From the NCBI GenBank assembly GCA_014728185.1, contig WJMB01000250.1, forward strand, positions 1 through 5,348: 5,348 bases of DNA, written 5' to 3'. The position numbers and the translations under genes are program-made. The notes beneath the pieces were generated by a model that did no database searches, was not told the origin of the DNA, and saw only the letters and a list, made by a program, of their open reading frames with translations. Each line of letters starts with the position of its first letter. Position 1 is the stretch's first letter. Positions 1 to 5,130 of this stretch are shown in pieces. This stretch comes from Candidatus Coatesiibacteriota bacterium. Its GTDB lineage: Bacteria; RBG-13-66-14.

Positions 1-5
1 CCTCC

Positions 6-905
6 CTATCGTGACCATTTGTAAATAGTACTTACAAATGTACTATCTTGAATGACTAAATGGGAAAAACAAACATCGCCTTCACTATCGTATGATCCAT
101 CAGTAAGACTACCATACATGTTCGGTGTTAAGTCATACGATTCACCCCCTTCAACAGGGATTTCTAAAAGTTGATTATGAACCGAGAATAAATAAGTAGC
201 CTGATCTTCTCGCAATGATATTTTATCAGGCACATCTGAAAAATCATAATCGAAATTGTAAGGATCATCACCGTTTAACGGGTATACTTTTACCTCAAAC
301 ACAGGATCATTGTTGATTACAGCTATAACGCTTTCATCATCTGGTCCGAAGCACAGGCTCCTATACCAAGTTAAATCCTCTTCCGTTACAGGTGTTAACT
401 CAAATGTATCTAAATCTAGTACTGCCAAGTAGAATTCAGTGTATGATAAAGCCAGAACGATTTTCGATCCGTCGGAATTTAACGCAAAAACTTCAGCCCC
501 GGAAAACAACACTTCGTTATCGTCTTCGGTACCATTATAAGGCATCCGACAAATTAAACCAGGTCCATAAGAATCCCTAACGAAGTAGATCCATCTGCCA
601 TCTGGTGACCAACAAGGATCAACATCCCATGTATAGCTATTTACATCTTTGTACGTAAGCTGATGGATTTCCGATGTGCCTAAGTCAACACAATAGATGC
701 AGTAATCTAGATGTGGATGATCGTAACCGATTTTTTCTGAGTAGAAAGTAAGATAATTTCCATCTGGTGACAATTCGGGCCATAAATTTTTGAAATCATC
801 TTGGAAGAGAGTTTCAATTTTGCTTGAAGATATGGTATCGCACGACGATAGGAAAAGTGTGCAAGTTAATCCAATCAGCAAAATGTGATATGTTTTACAC
901 CTCAC
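6..905 (-). CDS. TolB/PD40-like beta-propeller lipoprotein
   Basis: Predicted exported lipoprotein of 299 aa. I place the start at GTG 905-903: GGGAGG (plus-strand 911-916) sits 5 nt upstream, and the protein then begins directly with a short signal peptide. An ATG at 926-924 in the same frame would add 8 charged residues and has no RBS. With the GTG start, residues 8-19 are a hydrophobic stretch ending in a lipobox L19-S-S-C22, with Asp at +2; in enterobacteria Asp+2 favours inner-membrane retention. The rest carries degenerate propeller repeats of the PD40/TolB kind: ELSPDGNYLTF, CWSPDGRWIYF, LNSDGSKI, FGPDDESV and YDSEGDVCF, about 35-55 residues apart. Such propellers usually mediate protein-protein contact; no catalytic motif is visible. 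The gene is far more AT-rich than the rest of the window, which suggests transfer. It is transcribed away from the ftsE operon. Fold is well supported; specific function is unknown. Confidence 0.85.
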   Translation of the reverse strand: MRCKTYHILLIGLTCTLFLSSCDTISSSKIETLFQDDFKNLWPELSPDGNYLTFYSEKIGYDHPHLDYCIYCVDLGTSEIHQLTYKDVNSYTWDVDPCWSPDGRWIYFVRDSYGPGLICRMPYNGTEDDNEVLFSGAEVFALNSDGSKIVLALSYTEFYLAVLDLDTFELTPVTEEDLTWYRSLCFGPDDESVIAVINNDPVFEVKVYPLNGDDPYNFDYDFSDVPDKISLREDQATYLFSVHNQLLEIPVEGGESYDLTPNMYGSLTDGSYDSEGDVCFSHLVIQDSTFVSTIYKWSR

Positions 906-940
906 AGCTCCCTCCCTCTCGACCATTCTTAACAGACATA

Positions 941-969
941 AAGTTAGAATACTTCAACCCGGCTGTCAA
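941..969 (-). promoter_or_regulatory. sigma70-type promoter for the AT-rich lipoprotein gene
   Basis: On the minus strand a perfect TTGACA (-35, plus-strand 964-969) is followed after 17 nt by TAACTT (-10, plus-strand 941-946). The -10 box is weak but spacing is ideal. Expected transcription start is near 934, giving a leader of about 30 nt to the GTG start at 905. Position and orientation fit the gene; not tested. Confidence 0.55.
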
Positions 970-1030
970 TGTGAAAACCTCAATGAAAGGAGACCGTTTG
1001 GTCCCATAGCGATGAGACATCAGCGACCGA

Positions 1031-1309
1031 CTAGCAACCCACTGCAATAAAGCCGCTCGCCACCGCCTGATCCTTCCAGTGTTGGTATATCGTGCTTCCC
1101 CGTGCCGCCGGGACGCCGAGCCAGAACAGACGCGCTATCTCACTGCGTTTCTCCGGCGGCAGCTCGTTGCGACGCCCCCGGGGACGATGGCTGAACAATT
1201 TTCCTCAGCTCTTGCATATTAGCCTTTCGTCGCCTAACCTCTAGTGATAGCGGTAGTTGCACCTTGGACACTTGACGTGCAGGTCTCTAGTCCTGCTCTT
1301 CCCTGCCAC
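1031..1309 (-). pseudogene. Zinc-ribbon plus helix-turn-helix protein, interrupted by TAG and TGA
   Basis: One minus-strand frame reads as a coherent small DNA-binding protein of 92 codons from GTG 1309-1307, with AAGGGGG about 4 nt upstream, to TAG at 1033-1031. It is broken by TAG (1243-1241, codon 23) and TGA (1207-1205, codon 35). Before the first stop lies KCPRCNYRYH, the first CxxC of a zinc ribbon. Between the stops is RLGDERLICKS, and after the TGA comes GKLFS. The expected second CxxC would be C-K-S-C, so the TGA replaces a Cys codon by one base change (TGT/TGC to TGA). The remaining 55 codons hold a helix-turn-helix-like segment, ELPPEKRSEIARLFWLGV followed by STIYQHWKDQA. Zinc ribbon then HTH is the layout of InsA-type transposition proteins and related small regulators. 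I read it as a decayed gene, perhaps of a mobile element. No terminal repeats or partner transposase are visible nearby. Confidence 0.5.
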
Positions 1310-1451
1310 ATCGCCCCCTTCGTTGTAGGCAGAGTAAAAGACTTGTTCACGCCGAGATAAGTACCCAACTGCGATACCTGATGTTCATCTTCTGTGATGA
1401 TCCCTTATCTATATGTCGCAAATCACCACCCGGCCGGCGCCATTCCACCGG

Positions 1452-1480
1452 TTGACCGCGGGGGGGCGTTGGCCTAGAAT
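1452..1480 (+). promoter_or_regulatory. sigma70-type promoter for the ftsE operon
   Basis: TTGACC (1452-1457) and TAGAAT (1475-1480) are separated by exactly 17 nt; each box matches the consensus at five of six positions. Expected start of transcription is around 1487, about 40 nt before the TTG start of ftsE. This supports ftsE as the first gene of its transcription unit and the TTG at 1526 as its start. Confidence 0.65.
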
Positions 1481-1525
1481 AGAACGTCCTTCCCGTCTGC
1501 CCACCACAGCCCCAGCGAGGCCGCC

Positions 1526-2191
1526 TTGTCCGACATCGCCACCTTCCAGCAAGTGCAGAAGCGCTACGCCCGGGGCGTGCTGGCCCTTCAGGACGTCTCC
1601 CTGGGCGTGCCCAAGGGCGAGTTCAACTTCCTCACCGGCCCCTCGGGCGCCGGCAAGACGACCTTTCTGCGGCTGCTCTTCGGCGAGGAGCGGCCCACGG
1701 GGGGCGAGCTGGTCGTGCTGGGCCACGACATGCGTCGGCTGCGTTCCCGAAAGCTTCCAGGCCTGCGGCGGCGTATCGGGGTTATCTTCCAGAACTTCCG
1801 CCTGCTCTCCGGCCGCACCGTCGAGGAGAACCTGGACGTGGCCCTGCGGGTGCGGGGTCTGGACCGTGAGCAGCGCCGCCAGCGGGTGGCGGCCATCCTG
1901 CGCATCGTCGAACTCACCCACCGCTCCGGGGCCTATCCCGAAGAGCTCTCCGGCGGCGAGCAGCAGCGCGTGGCCATCGCCCGGGCGATCTCCGGCGACC
2001 CCGAGCTCCTCTTGGCCGATGAGCCCACGGGCAACCTGGACCCCGAGCTCTCGCTGAAGATCATGAACCTGCTGCGCCAGATCGCCGCCCGAGGCACCAC
2101 CGTGCTGGTGGCCACTCACGACTACGCGATGGTGCGGCGCATCCAGGCCCGGGTGATCCATATCGAAAAGGGCCGGGTGGTGGTCAAGTGA
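1526..2191 (+). CDS. ftsE: Cell-division ABC transporter ATP-binding protein FtsE
   Basis: ATPase subunit of FtsEX, the cytoplasmic motor that, through FtsX, switches on cell-wall hydrolases at the division site. The 221 aa match the usual length of FtsE. All ABC ATPase motifs are present in order: Walker A GPSGAGKT (residues 38-45), Q-loop Q89 in FQNFRLL, signature LSGGEQQ (141-147), Walker B LLLADEP with catalytic E166, D-loop NLDP (170-173) and H-loop H198 in ATHDY. The start is TTG 1526, with GCGAGG (1515-1520) 5 nt upstream; no ATG or GTG gives a better fit. It is the first gene behind the promoter at 1452-1480. Its stop overlaps the next gene's GTG by four bases (GTGA), a sign of coupled translation. 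FtsE rather than LolD or MacB is supported mainly by length, the FQNFRLL stretch and the ftsX gene downstream. Unusually, ftsX is not adjacent. Confidence 0.9.
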   Translation: MSDIATFQQVQKRYARGVLALQDVSLGVPKGEFNFLTGPSGAGKTTFLRLLFGEERPTGGELVVLGHDMRRLRSRKLPGLRRRIGVIFQNFRLLSGRTVEENLDVALRVRGLDREQRRQRVAAILRIVELTHRSGAYPEELSGGEQQRVAIARAISGDPELLLADEPTGNLDPELSLKIMNLLRQIAARGTTVLVATHDYAMVRRIQARVIHIEKGRVVVK

Positions 2192-2400
2192 AGTCCGAAG
2201 GCGCTTTCATCCGCTGCACGGTCTGCGGAGCGCTGCTACCAGCCGCAACGCGGGTCTGCCCGTTGTGCGGGGTGAAGCTGATCCTGGGCCGGACCGCCGA
2301 GTGCCTCTCCGACGACGAGGTCGTCTGCGAAAAGGGCGCTCCACCCCGACTGCGCGAGCTATATTCCGAACGTCGCAACAACCGCACCACGGAGGATTGA
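2188..2400 (+). CDS. Small zinc-ribbon protein between ftsE and ftsX
   Basis: A 70-aa protein starting at GTG 2188, inside the ftsE stop (GTGA overlap); the upstream GGTGGTGG is only a weak RBS, so translation probably depends on coupling to ftsE. Two CxxC knuckles, CTVC (10-13) and CPLC (24-27), form a classical four-Cys zinc ribbon. Two more Cys (39 and 47) lie in an acidic stretch, and the C-terminal part is highly charged (RLRELYSERRNN). There is no signal peptide or membrane segment, so it should be cytoplasmic. Such small ribbons often bind protein or nucleic acid, but the sequence does not say which. It is followed directly by a second zinc ribbon in the +1 frame, so the two may once have been, or may still be made as, one polypeptide. 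Confidence 0.8.
   Translation: MKSEGAFIRCTVCGALLPAATRVCPLCGVKLILGRTAECLSDDEVVCEKGAPPRLRELYSERRNNRTTED
2391..2395 (+). promoter_or_regulatory. Shine-Dalgarno site of the zinc-ribbon/propeller gene
   Basis: A strong GGAGG lies just before the TGA stop of the 70-aa gene. It abuts the in-frame ATT at 2396 and is 6 nt from the in-frame ATC at 2402. Spacing favours ATC 2402, which would give a protein beginning M-P-F-C-P-D-C-G, the usual kind of start for zinc-ribbon proteins. A TTG at 2397 is in another frame and meets a stop after 13 codons. Confidence 0.55.
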
Positions 2401-3397
2401 CATCCCCTTCTGTCCCGACTGCGGAACGGCGCTGATCGGTCGCGAGCGCTACTGCCCGGCCTGCGGGGCCGAGCTGACGGCGCGGAAAGGCGGGGAATCC
2501 GCCGGACCCGCAACGGCGGCCGAGCTGATCGGCGGCTCCGGCATCCAACCGCCCGGTGAGATCGCCTTCGAACAATACGGCCGCATCGTGCTGGCCCGGG
2601 CCGACGGCACGGAAAAGCGCGAGCTGGCCGAGGGCTACAAGCCGGTCTGGTCGCCCGACGGCCGCCTGTTGGCCCACGCCGACGCCTTCCACCCCTTCGA
2701 CCTGCGGGTGCTCGACCTCGACGGCGGCGAGGACCGCCGCCTGGTGCGCGAGCTGCAACACCACGAGTACATCTTCGGCCCCGACGCCGGTCTGCTCACC
2801 TTCCGCCGGATGAGCCTACGCTACGACCCCTGGATCTGGCTCGTCGAGACCTCGGGAGAAGGCAAGCCCCAGCGCCTGGCCAAGGGAATCGCCCCGAACT
2901 TCGCCCCCGACGGCACCGTGGCCTACACCTCGAACGACTACTTCATCTTCGACGAGGGCCGCTACCGCCACGGCGTCTACCTGATCCGTCCCGGCGAGGA
3001 GGAGGGCCGTTTCCTGCGTCCCGGCTACTGGCCGACCTGGTCCCCCGACGGCGCGAGGATCGCCTTCACCGTCGAGCAAACCGTCGTGCTGATGAATCCC
3101 GACGGCTCGGAACCGCGGGAACTGACCGCAGGACTCTACCCGGAGTGGTCGCCCGACGGACACTTGCTGACCTACTTCAAACCCGGTGACGGATACGCCA
3201 ACTACGTCTACGAACTCGACTCCGGCGAAGAGCGCCGGCTGGGCGTCGGCTACGATCCGAGCTGGTCCCCCGACGGCCGCTGGCTGACCTACTGCCGCGA
3301 CGACCACGTCTACCTGACCTCCGTCGAGGACGGCCGCGAGTATCTCCTCGACGACAAGGCCGCCGCCACGCCGGCCTGGCGGCCCCGAAACGACTGA
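2396..3397 (+). CDS. Zinc-ribbon protein fused to a cytoplasmic TolB-like beta-propeller
   Basis: The frame is open and clearly coding from about 2396: it begins with a zinc ribbon, CPDC (residues 6-9, counting ATT 2396 as 1) and CPAC (20-23). An Ala/Gly-rich linker follows (about 30-60), then a propeller with repeat cores at W85, F127, F169, W215, W251, W290 and W328 (WSPDG, FGPDAG, FAPDG, WSPDG three times, then WRP at the end), 36-46 residues apart. That spacing indicates six or seven blades. No signal peptide is present, unlike true periplasmic TolB, so the protein should be cytoplasmic. No ATG, GTG or TTG occurs in this frame between the upstream gene and GTG 2588, which would cut off the ribbon. 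I therefore propose initiation at ATC 2402 or ATT 2396 (331 or 333 aa), or a frameshift from the upstream gene. The position between ftsE and ftsX suggests a partner of FtsEX, which is inference only. Confidence 0.75.
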   Translation: MDIPFCPDCGTALIGRERYCPACGAELTARKGGESAGPATAAELIGGSGIQPPGEIAFEQYGRIVLARADGTEKRELAEGYKPVWSPDGRLLAHADAFHPFDLRVLDLDGGEDRRLVRELQHHEYIFGPDAGLLTFRRMSLRYDPWIWLVETSGEGKPQRLAKGIAPNFAPDGTVAYTSNDYFIFDEGRYRHGVYLIRPGEEEGRFLRPGYWPTWSPDGARIAFTVEQTVVLMNPDGSEPRELTAGLYPEWSPDGHLLTYFKPGDGYANYVYELDSGEERRLGVGYDPSWSPDGRWLTYCRDDHVYLTSVEDGREYLLDDKAAATPAWRPRND

Positions 3398-3398
3398 G

Positions 3399-3470
3399 AT
3401 GGCCTTCGATCCCACCCCGTATCGTCGTCGCGCTATTCTCGAAAGCGCCGGGCGGACCTACCTCGGCTGA
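3399..3470 (+). CDS. Possible 23-aa small ORF downstream of the propeller gene
   Basis: ATG 3399 follows the propeller gene's TGA by one base and opens a 23-codon frame ending at TGA 3468-3470 (begins MAFDPTPYRRRAILESAG). The close junction would allow translation by re-initiation, but there is no good RBS and nothing recognisable in the peptide. It could be a leader peptide, a leftover of a gene end, or chance. Confidence 0.2.
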   Translation: MAFDPTPYRRRAILESAGRTYLG

Positions 3471-3556
3471 GGCGATTCGCACGGAACCCCGGCCGGGACC
3501 TTGGCAAAACCGACCCAGGTCCCGACAAACCCCTCGAACTACGAGCGCGGAGGCTT

Positions 3557-3571
3557 TGGCACGTTTCTTGC
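3557..3571 (+). promoter_or_regulatory. sigma54-type (-24/-12) promoter facing ftsX
   Basis: TGGCACGTTTCTTGC matches the sigma54 consensus TGGCACG-N4-TTGC at every fixed position; the base after it is G rather than A/T. Expected start is near 3583, about 175 nt before ftsX, so it could drive ftsX separately from ftsE. No sigma54 gene or activator is in the window to confirm use. Confidence 0.5.
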
Positions 3572-3614
3572 GGAATCCCCCGCCCCTTCGGTCCAGAGGC
3601 TCGGTCGCCCTGCT

Positions 3615-3629
3615 GCAAGAAACGTGCCA
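3615..3629 (-). promoter_or_regulatory. sigma54-type (-24/-12) promoter facing the propeller gene, antisense
   Basis: The right arm of the inner palindrome reads TGGCACGTTTCTTGCA on the minus strand, a full match to the sigma54 consensus including the final A/T. Transcription would start near 3603 and run leftward, antisense to the 3' end of the propeller gene. It is the mirror copy of the plus-strand site at 3557-3571. Confidence 0.45.
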
Positions 3630-3744
3630 AAGCCGGGCCGGGCCGACGGCTGACATCCGGCAGGGTTTTGCCAAGGTCGGGGCGTGCCGAAGGTGGGTCT
3701 GCGGCGACTCCGACCGTCCAATGACATCCGAATACCCGCCAGAG

Positions 3745-3749
3745 AAAGG
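3745..3749 (+). promoter_or_regulatory. RBS that sets the ftsX start
   Basis: AAAGG lies 7 nt before TTG 3757. Alternative in-frame starts, ATG 3721 and TTG 3556, lack a convincing RBS, and TTG 3556 lies within the palindrome arm. From TTG 3757 the protein starts MGNLGYYLREGFAGL, typical of the FtsX cytoplasmic N-terminus. Confidence 0.6.
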
Positions 3750-3756
3750 CGCACAC

Positions 3757-4626
3757 TTGGGCAACCTGGGCTACTATCTCCGCGAGGGATTCGCCGGTCT
3801 GCGGCGCAGCGGCTCCGGCGCCGCCGGGGCGGTGCTGACCGTCACCCTGTCACTGCTGGTCATCGGCGTGGTGCTGCTGGTGGTCCACAACCTGCTGCTT
3901 GCCGTCGAGGAGGCCCGCGCCGAGGTGCGTATGGAGGTCTACGTCTCCGACGAGGTCGCCGCCGAGGAATTGGCCCCCCTCGAGACCCGGGTCGCCGCGG
4001 TTCCCGGCGTGGACAACGTCGAGTTCGTCTCCCGGGAGCGGGCCCTCGGGGAGCTGCGCGAGATGCTCGGCGAGGACGAGTACCTGCTCAGCGAGGTCGA
4101 GGAGAATCCGCTGCCCGCCTCTTTCCGCCTGACTCTGGACCCCGAGCACTTGAGCGATGACAAGCTGGCCGAGACCGCCGGTCACCTCGAGGCCGTTCCC
4201 GGCGTCTCCCGGGTCTCCTACGGCCGCGAATGGGTCGAGTCGCTGACCGAGATCGTCCGTCTGGCCGGGCTGATCGGTGCGGCCATCGGTGGTGTGCTGG
4301 TGCTGGCCTCGATCCTGGTCGTCGGCAACGCCGTGGCCCTGGGCGTCTACCACCGTCGCGAGGAGATCGCCATCCTCAAGGTCGTCGGCGCGCCGCCGGG
4401 TTTCATCCGGCGACCCTTCGTCGTCGAGGGTTTTCTGGTGGGTGTTCTCGGCGGGGGGATCGGCGTCGGCCTGCTGTACCTCTTCTACCGCCTGACCGGT
4501 CCGCTGTTGGGCGCCGAGGCCTTCCTGCCCTTGGAGTGGTGGGCGGCTCTGGTGGGCGTCGGGGCGCTGGTGGGTCTGGTGGGGAGCTTCTTCGCCGCGG
4601 CGAAGCATATCCGCCGGGCGAAGTAG
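3757..4626 (+). CDS. ftsX: Cell-division membrane protein FtsX
   Basis: Membrane subunit of FtsEX. It relays ATP-driven movement of FtsE to an extracytoplasmic peptidoglycan hydrolase activator. From TTG 3757 the protein has 289 aa, normal for FtsX. The layout is complete: a short cytoplasmic N-terminus with LREGFAGLRRS, TM1 (about 25-49) and an extracytoplasmic domain (about 50-168) with the characteristic NPLPAS (117-122). Then come TM2 (about 169-195), a cytoplasmic loop YHRREEIAILKVVGAPPGFI (from 198) that contacts FtsE, TM3 (about 222-244) and TM4 (about 261-282), with a basic tail. The open frame runs upstream to 3556, but that part is read from the palindrome and is not protein-like. 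ftsX is separated from ftsE by 1,565 nt and two other genes, and has its own promoter candidate at 3557-3571. Identity is firm; the start is likely but not certain. Confidence 0.9.
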   Translation: MGNLGYYLREGFAGLRRSGSGAAGAVLTVTLSLLVIGVVLLVVHNLLLAVEEARAEVRMEVYVSDEVAAEELAPLETRVAAVPGVDNVEFVSRERALGELREMLGEDEYLLSEVEENPLPASFRLTLDPEHLSDDKLAETAGHLEAVPGVSRVSYGREWVESLTEIVRLAGLIGAAIGGVLVLASILVVGNAVALGVYHRREEIAILKVVGAPPGFIRRPFVVEGFLVGVLGGGIGVGLLYLFYRLTGPLLGAEAFLPLEWWAALVGVGALVGLVGSFFAAAKHIRRAK

Positions 4627-4684
4627 GCTTACCGCTTGTCGGGCGGTCCTGTGTAACCGGATACCCCTGGGACACCGTGGTACA

Positions 4685-4710
4685 GCGTTTAGGTTCAGCA
4701 CGGCGTTTAG
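4685..4710 (+). repeat. Short direct repeat GCGTTTAG
   Basis: GCGTTTAG occurs at 4685-4692 and 4703-4710; both are followed by a TTC-like triplet (GTTC and TTC). The 18-nt period is not quite two helical turns. It may be a protein binding site or chance; too short to decide. Confidence 0.3.
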
Positions 4711-4745
4711 TTCGGGATATATCTCGGCGCTGGAAGCTATTGTAG

Positions 4746-4767
4746 GGGAGGACCTTCAGGTCCTCCC
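4746..4767. terminator. Strong 10-bp hairpin, terminator-like or REP-like
   Basis: GGGAGGACCT (4746-4755) pairs perfectly with AGGTCCTCCC (4758-4767) around a two-base centre; in RNA the inner pairs would open to a larger loop. It lies 120 nt after ftsX and before the valS promoter, where a terminator is expected. The following bases (TCGCTTGCTT) are only mildly T-rich, so Rho-independent termination would be weak. A dispersed palindromic repeat is the main alternative. Confidence 0.45.
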
Positions 4768-4892
4768 TCGCTTGCTTAGACAATAGACTATCGCAGCGTG
4801 GTCGAGAACCAGCTCCCCGCTCCCACTCTTGCCCCACAGTTGAGACACCCCGGTGGTCTGGTCGATTCATCAGCAACCAGTAGCCGGTCGCC

Positions 4893-4922
4893 TTGACAAC
4901 CCCACGCCGGGCTCCGTAAACT
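4893..4922 (+). promoter_or_regulatory. sigma70-type promoter for valS
   Basis: A perfect TTGACA (4893-4898) and TAAACT (4917-4922, four of six) are spaced by 18 nt. The predicted start near 4929 leaves a leader of about 200 nt before valS, long enough to carry a regulatory structure. Confidence 0.5.
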
Positions 4923-5032
4923 TGCCGCTGCCATATCGATCGAAAACACACCGACTCCCAAGTATCAACCACGTCACCTTCACTGACGCCGAAGAGATGA
5001 TGAAGCAATCCAAAAACTTCCGGAGAGAGGGG

Positions 5033-5059
5033 GGCGGCCGTGTGCCGCGCACGGTCGCC
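5033..5059 (+). promoter_or_regulatory. Leader stem-loop 1 upstream of valS
   Basis: GGCGGCCGTG (5033-5042) pairs with CACGGTCGCC (5050-5059), ten pairs including one G-U, around a 7-nt loop. It is located in the predicted valS leader. It has no T-tract and does not show the T-box signature, so the role is open. Confidence 0.4.
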
Positions 5060-5061
5060 GG

Positions 5062-5078
5062 CGGGACGTCCCGTCCCG
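5062..5078 (+). promoter_or_regulatory. Leader stem-loop 2 upstream of valS
   Basis: CGGGACG (5062-5068) pairs with CGTCCCG (5072-5078) around a 3-nt loop; the first twelve bases are also a perfect palindrome. It directly follows stem-loop 1, and GGTCG within that stem could instead pair with CGACC just after this one, so two mutually exclusive folds are possible. Confidence 0.35.
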
Positions 5079-5130
5079 ACCTGCGTTAATCGACCCCTTA
5101 AACCACCACCCCACTCCGGGAGAGACGATC

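Larger units (their letters stand above)
3552..3634. repeat. Inner perfect 20-bp inverted repeat
   Basis: The left arm GGCTTTGGCACGTTTCTTGC (3552-3571) is exactly complementary to the right arm at 3615-3634, with a 43-nt loop. As RNA this would fold into a very stable stem. There is no U-tract after it, so it is not an ordinary intrinsic terminator. Each arm contains a -24/-12 promoter motif, entered separately. Confidence 0.9.
3497..3678. repeat. Outer inverted repeat of a nested palindrome
   Basis: A perfect 15-bp inverted repeat: GACCTTGGCAAAACC at 3497-3511 and its complement at 3664-3678, enclosing the inner 20-bp pair. The centres of the two pairs lie within 6 nt of each other (about 3588 and 3593), so the whole stretch is one nearly symmetric unit. 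The arms resemble the inner arms around TTGGCA. The arms could be activator binding sites for the two sigma54-like promoters, the ends of a small palindromic element, or the base of a long RNA hairpin. Confidence 0.75.
4627..4892. other. Intergenic stretch after ftsX without a convincing gene
   Basis: I see no coding region on either strand; base composition is lower in GC than the neighbouring genes. It holds a small hairpin (ACCGC 4631-4635 with GCGGT 4643-4647), a short direct repeat and a strong palindrome at 4746-4767. A minus-strand open frame crosses it but overlaps ftsX in antisense and resembles nothing I recognise. Confidence 0.5.

Noticed and set aside
1150..1207. Selenocysteine insertion at the TGA of the zinc ribbon-HTH gene
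   Set aside because: The downstream sequence forms only a nearly loopless GC stem, not a bacterial SECIS hairpin, and a second stop (TAG) is also present.
1409..2161. Open frame of 250 codons on the minus strand
   Set aside because: It lies wholly antisense to ftsE, whose motifs are complete; long antisense frames are expected in GC-rich genes.
2816..3415. Open frame of 199 codons on the minus strand
   Set aside because: Antisense to the WSPDG-repeat propeller; composition is V/G-rich shadow sequence.
3497..3530. Outer palindrome arm as a further sigma54 promoter
   Set aside because: TTGGCA is present but the -12 TTGC element is missing at the required spacing.
3556..3756. N-terminal extension of FtsX from TTG 3556
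   Set aside because: The extension is read from the palindrome arms, is not FtsX-like, and TTG 3757 has an RBS and the usual FtsX N-terminus.
4660..4690. T-box-like sequence (CACCGTGGTACAGCG)
   Set aside because: It only loosely resembles the T-box core, no specifier stem or terminator is found, and it lies upstream of the proposed valS promoter.
3850..4701. Open frame of 283 codons on the minus strand
   Set aside because: Antisense shadow of ftsX, with low-complexity Q/G/D-rich product and no recognisable motif.
4403..5008. Open frame of 201 codons on the minus strand after ftsX
   Set aside because: Its C-terminal third is antisense to ftsX, it has no good RBS and no known motif; a real gene fragment cannot be excluded for 4750-5008.
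4853..5089. Open frame of 78 codons on the plus strand before valS
   Set aside because: It runs through the promoter and both leader stem-loops, lacks an RBS and has codon use unlike the neighbours.
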